5,864 nucleotides of DNA, from contig DGTM01000039.1 in the NCBI GenBank assembly GCA_002394305.1, forward strand, positions 1-5,864, given 5' to 3'. The first letter of the stretch is position 1. Each line of letters opens with the position of its first letter. Positions 1-5,864 of the stretch are shown in pieces. The position numbers and the translations under genes were made by a program. The notes below the pieces were generated by a model, which worked only from the letters and a program-made list of their open reading frames with translations, was not told where the DNA came from and ran no database searches. This DNA is from Prevotellaceae bacterium UBA4336. GTDB lineage: Bacteria; Bacteroidota; Bacteroidia; Bacteroidales; Bacteroidaceae.

Positions 1-96
1 AAATAATCGCTAGGCTCTTCCGAAATAAGCGCTAGGCTCTTCCGAAATAAGCGCTAGGCTCTTCTGAAATAAGTGCTAGGCTCTTCCGAAATAAGC
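1..96. repeat. 22-bp direct tandem repeat array, at least 4.4 copies, open at left edge
   Basis: Four complete, contiguous 22-bp units lie at 9-30, 31-52, 53-74 and 75-96. Each begins GCTAGGCTCTTC and ends GAAATAAGC. Positions 1-8 match the end of a preceding unit with one mismatch, so the array continues beyond the window. Units 1, 2 and 4 are identical; unit 3 differs by two C-to-T changes, at its 13th and last bases. Three of the four junctions (at the boundaries before 31, 53 and 97) carry AGCGC, and the first two form the palindrome AGCGCT. There are no spacers, which excludes a CRISPR. Because 22 is not a multiple of three, translation in any frame of either strand soon meets a stop, so the array is non-coding. 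It lies about 80 bp past the stop of the GH3 gene. A minisatellite (VNTR) is the simplest reading. Iteron-like protein binding sites have the same unit size but nothing else supports them. Confidence 0.93.
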
Positions 97-174
97 GCGT
101 TGAGCTTGATTCTAAGGCATGTGTCGTGGCTCGGCCTTGGGTTCATGATTCTATTCTCCGCGGACTGGTTTTAT

Positions 175-2301
175 CTATTCTTTCGTGATGCGCAGGCGCT
201 GGTTGCCAACTTGGATGATGTAGCGCCCGGGCAGGATGCGCATGGCATTCGACTTTGCGTCCCACCACTCGAACGCGGAGTCGGGCAGCTGGATGCTGAC
301 GTCTGTGGCTGTCCCCGCAGGGACATCCACGCGCCGGATGGCTCGGAGTGTGCGGACAGGGCCGTCCGTGTCGCCTTCCCGGGTCAGGTAGACGAGCACC
401 GTCTCTGTGCCGTCGCGCTTCGACTTGTTCGCAAGGCGGAACGAAAGCCTGCCGTCCGCATAGCTTGCCTTACCGTAGACGAAACGGCTGTAGCTGAGCC
501 CGTAGCCAAACGGATAGAGCGGTTCGCCACGGAAGAAGCGGTAGGTGTGCCCTTCCATGTCGTAGTTTTCGTAGTCTGGCAGCTGGTCCACATTGCGATA
601 GAACGTGACGGGCAGACGGCCGCTGGGGTTGACACGGCCGAAAAGAACCTCTGCCACAGCCTGACCGCCTGCCTGTCCGCCGTACCAGGCCTGCAGGATG
701 GCGTCGGTCGTCTGCTGTTCCGGTACAAGTCCGATGGCGCTGCCCGAGCAAAGGACGAGGACGACGCGCTTGCCTGCCTCGTGCAATGCGGCCAGGATGT
801 CGCGCTGGGTCTGCGGCAATTCTATCATCGTGCGGTCTCCACCTTTGAAGCCCGGTTCGTCCACCGGCATTTCCTCTCCCTCGAGACGGGGCGAGATGCC
901 GCCGCAGAAGATGACGGTCTGTGCCTCCTTTGCGGCCTCCACCTGCTGCCGGACGTCCTTCTGCCAGGGTATGAACCGTGCGGAGGGACAGATGCTGCGG
1001 ATGCCTTCTTCCAACGTAATCGTGTGCAGCGGGAAGCCGTTGTAGTTGCCCCATTGCATCTCCTGGTCGGCCGCATTCGGTCCCATGACGAAGAGCGAAG
1101 ACTGTGAGCCGCCATTTTTGATGGCAGCATACCCGGCATTATCTAGCGGGAGGATGCCGTTGTTGCGCAGCAGGACGATGCTCTTGCGGGCAGCCTCCAG
1201 CGCCAGGTCGCTGTGCTCCTGACAGCATAGGCGGTCGTCGGGAATCCTGTTCCAGGGATTGAGCTGCGGATCGTCGAAGTCACCCAGGCGGAAGCGTGCC
1301 TCGAGCAGGCGGCAGAGACTCTTGTTGATGGTTTCCTCCTTGATGCGCCCCTCGCGGACTCCGTCCCGCAGACTGCCGTAGCTGCCGCCGCACTCCACGT
1401 CCGTTCCGGCAATGACGGCCTGGCTCGTCGCCTCGGTCTTGCCTTTGCTGTAGTGATGTCCGTGGTCCATCCAGAAGTCATCCACCGCGCCGCAGTCGCT
1501 GGTCACCAGTCCGTCGAAGCCCCACTCGTCGCGCAGTATCTGCTGCAAGAGGCGGTTGCTGCCGCAGCAAGGCTCACCCTCGAAGCGGTTGTAGGCACAC
1601 ATCACCTCGCTGACCTTCGCTTCCTTCACCAGGGCACGGAAGGCGTAGAGGTACGTCTCGTGCAGGTCGCGGAGCTTGATGTTCTCGGCGTCGAAACGGT
1701 GACGGCTCCACTCCGGACCGCTGTGCACGGCATAGTGTTTGGCACAGGCCAGCAGCTTCTGGTAGGGAGCATCCTGCGGTCCCTGCAAGCCGCGCACTAC
1801 GCTCTTGCCCATCACGGCTGTCAGGTACGGGTCTTCGCCGTAGGTCTCCTGCCCGCGCCCCCAGCGTGGGTCGCGGAAGATGTTGATGTTCGGTGTCCAG
1901 AAAGAAAGGCCGTGATACATCTCGCCCTTCGTGCCGAGACGCTGCGCCTGGTTGAACTTCACACGAGCCTCATCGCTGACTGCCGTGAAGATGCGCTCCA
2001 CGAGCACAGTGTCGAAGGTTGCAGCCAGGCCCATCGTTATGGGGAAGACCGTGGCGTTGCCATTGCGCCCCACCCCATGCAACGCTTCGCTCCACCATTG
2101 GAAGACGGGCACGTCCAGGCGCTCGACCGCCCGCGAATGGTTCATCATCAGGCCCACCTTCTCCTCCAGCGTCAGCCGCTGACAGAGGTCCTGCGCACGT
2201 TCCTTCGGACTGAGGTTCGGGTTCTGATAGGGATAGCGCTGCGCCTGTGCAGCACACACAACGAGCAGCAAAAGGCCGAGAATGGAAGTCTTCTTCGTCA
2301 T
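175..2301 (-). CDS. Secreted GH3 glycoside hydrolase, beta-xylosidase-like
   Basis: This 708-residue protein should hydrolyse terminal beta-linked xylose, possibly alpha-L-arabinofuranose or glucose, from oligosaccharides in the periplasm. Residues 1-20 are a Sec signal peptide with probable cleavage AQA|Q21. The N-terminal GH3 barrel carries QWWSEALHGVG (68-78), FRDPRWGRGQETYGEDP (142-158), AKHYAVHSGPE (187-197) and the nucleophile motif TSDCGAV with Asp269. WWSEALHG and RGQET are typical of the beta-xylosidase/arabinofuranosidase branch rather than classical beta-glucosidases. The alpha/beta sandwich domain follows (about 375-570). Its acid/base is probably Glu474 or a neighbour in RLEGEEM (472-478), ahead of GGDRTMIELP. 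A fibronectin-III-like domain (about 605-705) ends the protein after YPFGYGLSYS. No PA14 insertion is present, which suits the length. The start at 2301 is chosen because it opens directly on the signal peptide; the frame stays open upstream but enters the divergent gene. The stop is TAG. Family is certain; substrate is inferred. Confidence 0.95.
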   Translation of the reverse strand: MTKKTSILGLLLLVVCAAQAQRYPYQNPNLSPKERAQDLCQRLTLEEKVGLMMNHSRAVERLDVPVFQWWSEALHGVGRNGNATVFPITMGLAATFDTVLVERIFTAVSDEARVKFNQAQRLGTKGEMYHGLSFWTPNINIFRDPRWGRGQETYGEDPYLTAVMGKSVVRGLQGPQDAPYQKLLACAKHYAVHSGPEWSRHRFDAENIKLRDLHETYLYAFRALVKEAKVSEVMCAYNRFEGEPCCGSNRLLQQILRDEWGFDGLVTSDCGAVDDFWMDHGHHYSKGKTEATSQAVIAGTDVECGGSYGSLRDGVREGRIKEETINKSLCRLLEARFRLGDFDDPQLNPWNRIPDDRLCCQEHSDLALEAARKSIVLLRNNGILPLDNAGYAAIKNGGSQSSLFVMGPNAADQEMQWGNYNGFPLHTITLEEGIRSICPSARFIPWQKDVRQQVEAAKEAQTVIFCGGISPRLEGEEMPVDEPGFKGGDRTMIELPQTQRDILAALHEAGKRVVLVLCSGSAIGLVPEQQTTDAILQAWYGGQAGGQAVAEVLFGRVNPSGRLPVTFYRNVDQLPDYENYDMEGHTYRFFRGEPLYPFGYGLSYSRFVYGKASYADGRLSFRLANKSKRDGTETVLVYLTREGDTDGPVRTLRAIRRVDVPAGTATDVSIQLPDSAFEWWDAKSNAMRILPGRYIIQVGNQRLRITKE

Positions 2302-2320
2302 ACCGGGGATGTTTTTCCTG

Positions 2321-2344
2321 CAAAGATAAACAATCTTTCTCAAA
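2321..2344 (-). promoter_or_regulatory. Candidate Bacteroidetes-type promoter for the GH3 gene
   Basis: On the minus strand TATCTTTG (2321-2328) fits the Bacteroidetes -7 consensus TAnnTTTG exactly. A TTTG (2341-2344) lies upstream, but only 12 bases separate them, whereas about 19-20 is usual, so the -33 element is doubtful. If used, transcription would start near 2315 and leave a leader of roughly 14 bases before the ATG at 2301. No Shine-Dalgarno sequence is visible, as is normal in this phylum. Confidence 0.4.
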
Positions 2345-2348
2345 TCTC

Positions 2349-2379
2349 TTTCGTTTTCGTTAAGAAAAGTGTAACTTTG
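2349..2379 (+). promoter_or_regulatory. Candidate Bacteroidetes-type promoter for the outer-membrane receptor gene
   Basis: TAACTTTG (2372-2379) matches the -7 consensus TAnnTTTG. TTTC (2349-2352), a one-base variant of the -33 TTTG, precedes it with the usual 19-base spacing. The predicted start site, near 2386, would give a leader of about 22 bases before the ATG at 2408. It is back to back with the candidate GH3 promoter in the same 106-bp spacer, so one regulator bound here could influence both genes. Confidence 0.5.
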
Positions 2380-2407
2380 CAAGCACTTAGGTAAAAAGTT
2401 GTTCCTT

Positions 2408-4615
2408 ATGTCACGTTTACCGCAAAGAATGATTCTCCTTTTTGCCAGTCTGGTGCTTGCAAGCCTGCCGACACAGGGACAGACCGCAGCCTCCGACACC
2501 ACGATAATGCGCGAGGTGAGCATCAACGGACAGCGCAGCCGCATCACTTACCGCCTGGACCGCCAGCGCATTGATGCCAGTCAGGTGCTGACGGCACAGG
2601 GCGGCACAGCCCTCGACGTGCTGCGTGCCGTGCCCAGCGTCGCGGTGGATGCCGACGGACAGCTCTCCTACCGAGGCAGCCAGAACTTTCAGGTATACGT
2701 GGACGGGAAACTCTCGCCCCTGACGGGCAGCGAGGCCCTACGCATGATAAGCGCAGCCAGCATCCGCGACATCGAGATACTGACCACACCCTCCGCCAAG
2801 TACAAGACCGACGGGGACGTGGGCATCATCAACATCGTCACCCGCCGCAGCGAGACCGACGGATGGGACGTCGCCGTCAACGGCACCGCATCCACATGGG
2901 GCACCCTCTCGATGGATGCCAAAATAAACTATCGCACCGGACACCATAATATATATATAGGAGGCCAAGGCTCCGACATCCACAACAAAAGCCGCTTCGA
3001 GCAGGAGAAATGGACAGCCTCCTCCGACCCCTCCCAGGGAGGGGAGAACAGAGGGGTCACCTCCTATGCCGACGGTACGCGCTTCCGCGACTTCCGCACC
3101 TTCATCGGACAGGGAGGCTACGAGTTCGACGACGGGATGCACCATCGCCTGGCCGTCGACCTGCAGGGCGGACGCACCATCAATCCGCGGGGAGGCGACA
3201 TGAAGTACAGCACCTGGACAACCACGTCCCTCACCCCTTCGCCGCTCACCCCTCTTTTGGAGGGGACGGAGGAGGCCCACGACCGCTACAAGCTGACGAA
3301 GTATCTCTTCCAGACAGCCGTCGACTACACCTGGAAGATTGGCGAACGTGGCGACGAACTGAACGCGTCGAGCCGTCTCCGCTACGACCGTTTCTCGGAG
3401 GAATACACCGAGAGCAACATGTTCACGCAGGACGGCGTGCGGCAGGAAGGCACGCGCGGCTACGAGACGGAGCACCATTGGGACTGCGACGGAGCCCTCT
3501 CCTACAAGCTCCACTACAGGCAGGGCGGCACCCTGGAGACCGGATACCAGTACACCACCTACAGCGAGAATGGCGACTACCGCATCTGCTACTGGGACCT
3601 GCCCACGCAGGCATTCGTCTGGCAGGACAACCTCTACGCCCCCTTCTATTACCGCCGACAGACACACAGCGCCTACGCACAGCTCAGCGACGGCTTCGGC
3701 CACTTCTTGTTCGACGCGGGGCTACGCATGGACCACCTGCGCGACGACATGGATCTGCCCACCATCACCAGCCGCCACCGTCGCTACACGGAGTTCTACC
3801 CCTCGGCGCATCTCTCCTATACGGCCGACGAGGCAGGCACTTTCACGCTGGGCTATTCGCGACGCACCAACCGTCCGGGCATCTGGAAGCTGGAGCCGTA
3901 CATCACCTACGAAGACTATCACACACGCATCATCGGCAACCCCGACCTCGCCTCGGAGTACATCCACTCCGTGGAACTGTCGTGGCGCAAGACGATAGGC
4001 ACAACAGGGCTGACGGCCACGGGCTTCGCTCGCCGCAGGACCGGCGTGGTGGACTACATCCGGCGGGCCTACGACGTAGGCGTGACGCTGGACAGCATCA
4101 TCAATGCCGGCAACGAGTGGCGCGAGGGACTGGAGCTGCAAGTCGTCGCAAAGCCGTTCGCATGGTGGCAGCTCACCGCTAACGGCAGCCTGTTCCACTA
4201 CAACTTCCGCGCCACATACGAGGGCTGCACCAGCGCCCACGGCACGATGGGCATGGCAGGCTGGATAAACAATTTCCGCCTGGCTAAGAACACATCCTTG
4301 CAGCTGGACGGACACTTCGTGGGCGGCGAGAACCTGACGCAAGGCAAGGAGTCGGCCTACGTCTACTTCGACCTCGCTGCCCGTCAGTCGCTGCTCGGCG
4401 GCAAGCTGCAGCTCGGCCTCGTCTGGCACGACGTCTTCCACACGGCCCGCTACCACAGCCTCCGCACCTCGGCCCTGCTCAGGAGCGAGACCTGGGTGCG
4501 CCCCAGCTTCCCCTGCATCGCCTTGAGCGTCTCCTATCGCTTCCGCCAGCCGAACGCCAAGGCAAAGGAAGGAGCCATCAGCAAGGAAGCAGAGTTCGTG
4601 GGAAAAGACTTTTAG
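2408..4615 (+). CDS. Outer-membrane beta-barrel protein, TonB-dependent receptor-like (OMP_b-brl_3 type)
   Basis: This 735-residue protein is a plugged outer-membrane beta-barrel, probably a TonB-dependent transporter or surface binding protein for an unidentified ligand. Residues 1-25 form a signal peptide ending PTQGQ. The plug follows (about 33-148), with LDVLRAVPSVAVDADG (70-84), VYVDGKLSP (96-104) and IEILTTPSAKYKTDGDVGIINIVTRR (122-147). The rest is barrel; YSRRTNRPGIWKLEP (483-497) and IIGNPDLASEY (508-518) are hallmarks of the OMP_b-brl_3 family. The last strand ends LSVSYRF (706-712), followed by a charged 23-residue tail. The carboxypeptidase-regulatory-like domain that often precedes the plug is absent, and no SusD partner is adjacent, so this is not a classic SusC. 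ATG 2408 is preferred over an in-frame TTG at 2399 because it suits the signal peptide and promoter. Two GC-rich palindromes are translated within loops at about 207-217 and 274-288. Family is confident; ligand is unknown. Confidence 0.92.
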   Translation: MSRLPQRMILLFASLVLASLPTQGQTAASDTTIMREVSINGQRSRITYRLDRQRIDASQVLTAQGGTALDVLRAVPSVAVDADGQLSYRGSQNFQVYVDGKLSPLTGSEALRMISAASIRDIEILTTPSAKYKTDGDVGIINIVTRRSETDGWDVAVNGTASTWGTLSMDAKINYRTGHHNIYIGGQGSDIHNKSRFEQEKWTASSDPSQGGENRGVTSYADGTRFRDFRTFIGQGGYEFDDGMHHRLAVDLQGGRTINPRGGDMKYSTWTTTSLTPSPLTPLLEGTEEAHDRYKLTKYLFQTAVDYTWKIGERGDELNASSRLRYDRFSEEYTESNMFTQDGVRQEGTRGYETEHHWDCDGALSYKLHYRQGGTLETGYQYTTYSENGDYRICYWDLPTQAFVWQDNLYAPFYYRRQTHSAYAQLSDGFGHFLFDAGLRMDHLRDDMDLPTITSRHRRYTEFYPSAHLSYTADEAGTFTLGYSRRTNRPGIWKLEPYITYEDYHTRIIGNPDLASEYIHSVELSWRKTIGTTGLTATGFARRRTGVVDYIRRAYDVGVTLDSIINAGNEWREGLELQVVAKPFAWWQLTANGSLFHYNFRATYEGCTSAHGTMGMAGWINNFRLAKNTSLQLDGHFVGGENLTQGKESAYVYFDLAARQSLLGGKLQLGLVWHDVFHTARYHSLRTSALLRSETWVRPSFPCIALSVSYRFRQPNAKAKEGAISKEAEFVGKDF
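3026..3058. repeat. In-frame GC-rich palindromic element 1 inside the receptor gene
   Basis: A perfect inverted repeat, CCCCTCCC-A-GGGAGGGG, spans 3028-3044. A second perfect 8-bp pair, GACCCCTC (3026-3033) and GAGGGGTC (3051-3058), encloses and overlaps it, so two alternative hairpins are possible. It is translated as DPSQGGENRGV (residues 207-217) using GGA, GGG and AGA, codons that contrast with the GGC and CGC favoured around it. It lies between barrel strands, probably in a surface loop. It resembles REP-like dispersed palindromes, but other genomic copies cannot be seen here. Confidence 0.75.
3225..3268. repeat. In-frame GC-rich palindromic element 2 inside the receptor gene
   Basis: The core is CCCCTC-TTTTG-GAGGGG (3249-3265). 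An outer arm pair, CGTCCC (3225-3230) and GGGACG (3263-3268), overlaps its right arm. CACCCC is present twice on the left side (3233-3238 ends CACCCC-like, 3247-3252 is CACCCC). The segment encodes SLTPSPLTPLLEGT (residues 274-287), a proline/threonine/leucine-rich stretch unlike the aromatic barrel sequence around it. The CCCCTC/GAGGGG arms are shared with element 1, about 200 bp upstream, suggesting the same repeat family. It probably falls in the next extracellular loop. Confidence 0.65.
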
Positions 4616-4650
4616 ATTTACGGTTTGACGATTTACAATTTACAATTTAA
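4615..4650 (+). repeat. Degenerate 7-bp micro-repeat after the receptor stop codon
   Basis: Starting at the last base of the TAG stop, the sequence reads GATTTAC, GGTTTGAC, GATTTAC, AATTTAC, AATTTAA (4615-4621, 4622-4629, 4630-4636, 4637-4643, 4644-4650). One unit has an extra base. It is strikingly AT-rich beside a GC-rich gene and has no hairpin with a U-tract, so it is not an evident terminator. Confidence 0.75.
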
Positions 4651-4652
4651 TC

Positions 4653-4692
4653 CTCGTCATAACGTTATAACGAAATAACGTCACAACGACAA
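4653..4692 (+). repeat. Degenerate 8-bp micro-repeat with palindromes
   Basis: Units in register are CTCGTCAT, AACGTTAT, AACGAAAT, AACGTCAC and AACGACAA (8 bp each from 4653). Two overlapping perfect 10-bp palindromes occur: ATAACGTTAT (4659-4668) and CGTTATAACG (4663-4672). Together with the 7-bp array this fills most of the 108-bp gap before the oxidoreductase gene. I see no convincing promoter here, so the downstream gene may be read through from the receptor gene. Confidence 0.7.
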
Positions 4693-4723
4693 CACACTAT
4701 CACGAAAAGACAACCCAACCATT

Positions 4724-5809
4724 ATGAAGAGACTTATTTTTTTGCTGAGCCTGATGCTGTCTGTCTGCGCGATGGCTCAGAAGGCAGACAGCCCGCTGCG
4801 CATCGGAGTCTCGGGCGTGGCTCACGGACACCTCTGGAACCTCATTGGCGCCATGCACCGCGGCGACTTCGTCATCGTGGGCGTGGCTGAGGAGAACGAC
4901 GACTTCCGCCAGCACAACAACCTTGTGGGCCGGTTGCCGAAGGAGAAGTTCTATGCCTCGCTCGCCGAGATGCTCGACAAGGAGAAACCCGAGGTGGTGG
5001 TCGACTACGGGAGCATCCTGCATCATGCCGCCACGGTGGAGGCCTGCGCTCCCCGAGGCATCCACGTCATGGTGGAGAAGCCCCTTGCCACGACCTACAA
5101 ACAGGCCCTTCGCATGGAGGCCCTGGCTAAGAAGTACGGCATCAAAATCATGACGAACTACGAGACGACCTGGTACGCCGCAAACCACCACGTCAAGCAG
5201 CTTGCCGACCGCGGCGGGCTGGGCAACATCACGCGCATCGACGTCTACGACGGGCACGAGGGACCGAAGGAAATCGGTTGCGACCGGATGTTCCTCTCCT
5301 GGCTCACCGACCCGAAGCAGAACGGCGGCGGGGCCGTCATCGACTTCGGTTGCTACGGCGTGAACCTTGCCACCTGGATGCTCGGCGGCGAGAAGCCCAA
5401 GAGCGTCTACGCCGTCCTGCAGCACAACAAGCCCGATGTCTATCCGCTTGTCGACGACGATGCCACGATACTCCTGGAGTATGAAGGCTGCACGGTGCAG
5501 GTGATGGGGTCGTGGTGCTGGCCGTACAGCCGCAAGGACATGTACGTCTACGGCTCCCGCGGCTACGCCTACCAGCGGACAGGAAACCGGATGCAGCTTC
5601 TCGTCGACGGCAAGCAGGGCAAAGAGTTCAACGCTCCGAGGCTACAGGCCCCGTACGACGACTCCTATCGCTACCTGAAAGCCCTCGTCCGCGGCCAGAT
5701 AGAGGAACAGCCATCCGACCTCTCCGCCCTGGAGAACAACGTCCTCGTGGTCCGCATCCTCGAGGCCGCCATCCGCAGCGCCAAGACGGGCAAGGCCGTG
5801 AAGCTTTAG
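4724..5809 (+). CDS. Secreted Gfo/Idh/MocA-family oxidoreductase
   Basis: This 361-residue NAD(P)-dependent oxidoreductase is probably exported to the periplasm and acts on a sugar, sugar acid or glycoside. Residues 1-18 form a Sec-type signal peptide with likely cleavage AMA|Q19; there is no twin-arginine motif and Cys15 lacks a good lipobox. The Rossmann domain starts at LRIGVSGVAHGH (25-36), a variant of the glycine-rich nucleotide loop. VEKPLA (117-122) holds the family's EKP motif with catalytic Lys119. GGGAVIDFGCYGVN (201-214) supplies Asp207, but Tyr211 sits where many members have His, as in glucose-fructose oxidoreductase-like branches. The C-terminal alpha/beta domain (about 150-361) looks complete, and the length is normal for the family. 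ATG 4724 opens directly on the signal peptide; the stop is TAG. The gene is 108 bp downstream of the receptor on the same strand, so co-transcription is possible. The exact reaction cannot be read from sequence; the length and motifs do not suggest a GH109 glycosidase. Confidence 0.93.
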   Translation: MKRLIFLLSLMLSVCAMAQKADSPLRIGVSGVAHGHLWNLIGAMHRGDFVIVGVAEENDDFRQHNNLVGRLPKEKFYASLAEMLDKEKPEVVVDYGSILHHAATVEACAPRGIHVMVEKPLATTYKQALRMEALAKKYGIKIMTNYETTWYAANHHVKQLADRGGLGNITRIDVYDGHEGPKEIGCDRMFLSWLTDPKQNGGGAVIDFGCYGVNLATWMLGGEKPKSVYAVLQHNKPDVYPLVDDDATILLEYEGCTVQVMGSWCWPYSRKDMYVYGSRGYAYQRTGNRMQLLVDGKQGKEFNAPRLQAPYDDSYRYLKALVRGQIEEQPSDLSALENNVLVVRILEAAIRSAKTGKAVKL

Positions 5810-5829
5810 GCTCCTACAATAAGAACAGG

Positions 5830-5852
5830 GCATGTCTGTCAACACAGCGTGC
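5830..5852 (+). terminator. Possible weak hairpin after the oxidoreductase gene
   Basis: GCATG-T-CTGT, loop CAAC, then ACAG-CGTGC can fold into nine pairs with one bulged T and one G-U pair, about 20 bp past the stop. It is followed by TCTTCC, not a true T-tract, so intrinsic termination is uncertain and the window ends 12 bases later. Confidence 0.3.
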
Positions 5853-5864
5853 TCTTCCGGGCAA

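Noticed and set aside
1..96. CRISPR array
   Set aside because: Units abut directly with no unique spacers and no cas genes are present.
54..146. Minus-strand 30-codon open frame running into the tandem repeat
   Set aside because: It has no conserved motif, about half is repeat sequence, and it stops only because the repeat supplies a stop codon.
73..1107. Long plus-strand open frame of 344 codons
   Set aside because: It starts with GTG in the repeat array and then runs antisense through the GH3 C-terminal half; the translation has no domain signature and is a by-product of GC-rich codon use.
1453..2394. Plus-strand open frame of 313 codons antisense to GH3
   Set aside because: It lies almost entirely within well-supported GH3 coding sequence and lacks recognisable motifs.
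2399..2407. TTG start for the receptor, three codons upstream
   Set aside because: An ATG at 2408 gives a complete signal peptide and no feature favours the TTG.
2302..2547. N-terminal extension of the GH3 gene, since the frame stays open upstream of 2301
   Set aside because: The extension would overlap the receptor's signal-peptide region on the opposite strand, would include the candidate promoter, and would bury a clear signal peptide beginning at 2301.
2738..3703. Minus-strand open frame of 321 codons antisense to the receptor
   Set aside because: It is a shadow of the receptor gene; its valine/alanine/glycine-rich composition is typical of antisense frames of GC-rich genes.
4624..4655. 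Promoter for the oxidoreductase gene using TTTG at 4624-4627
   Set aside because: The position of a -7 element at normal spacing reads about TAATCCTC, which lacks the TTTG half of the consensus.
4724..5809. GH109 alpha-N-acetylgalactosaminidase, which shares the Gfo/Idh fold
   Set aside because: At 361 residues it is shorter than typical GH109 enzymes, and it keeps the EKP and GGG..D.G.Y signatures of ordinary Gfo/Idh oxidoreductases.

Overview
The window looks like chromosomal DNA from a gut- or rumen-type member of the Bacteroidales, most like Prevotella and relatives with fairly high GC. The support is: secreted enzymes cleaved before Gln (AQA|Q, AMA|Q), a TAnnTTTG-type -7 promoter element, no Shine-Dalgarno sequences, an outer-membrane beta-barrel receptor of the Bacteroidetes OMP_b-brl_3 type, and a GH3 enzyme of the bacterial beta-xylosidase branch. 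This assignment comes from family signatures, not a database search.

Layout: positions 1-96 are a 22-bp direct tandem repeat that runs off the left edge. Positions 97-174 are a short spacer with nothing recognisable. A secreted GH3 glycosidase (175-2301) reads leftward. A 106-bp AT-rich divergent spacer (2302-2407) carries a candidate promoter for each side. A plug plus beta-barrel outer-membrane protein (2408-4615) reads rightward. A 108-bp spacer (4616-4723) is built largely of 7- and 8-bp micro-repeats. A secreted Gfo/Idh/MocA oxidoreductase (4724-5809) follows in the same direction, with a possible weak hairpin at the right edge. All three genes are intact and all end in TAG.

Taken together, the genes suggest handling of a plant-type oligosaccharide or glycoside at the cell envelope. 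The GH3 enzyme would remove terminal xylose, arabinose or glucose in the periplasm, the barrel would be an uptake or binding component, and the oxidoreductase would act on a sugar or glycoside in the periplasm. There is no SusD, sensor or regulator in view, so this is not a classical polysaccharide-utilisation locus, and functional coupling is inferred from proximity and shared export only.

The most interesting structure is inside the receptor gene. Two GC-rich palindromic segments (about 3026-3058 and 3225-3268) are translated in frame within probable surface loops and resemble dispersed palindromic repeats that have inserted into a coding sequence. I see no phage, transposase, CRISPR, tRNA or rRNA, and no clear evidence for a wholly new system.
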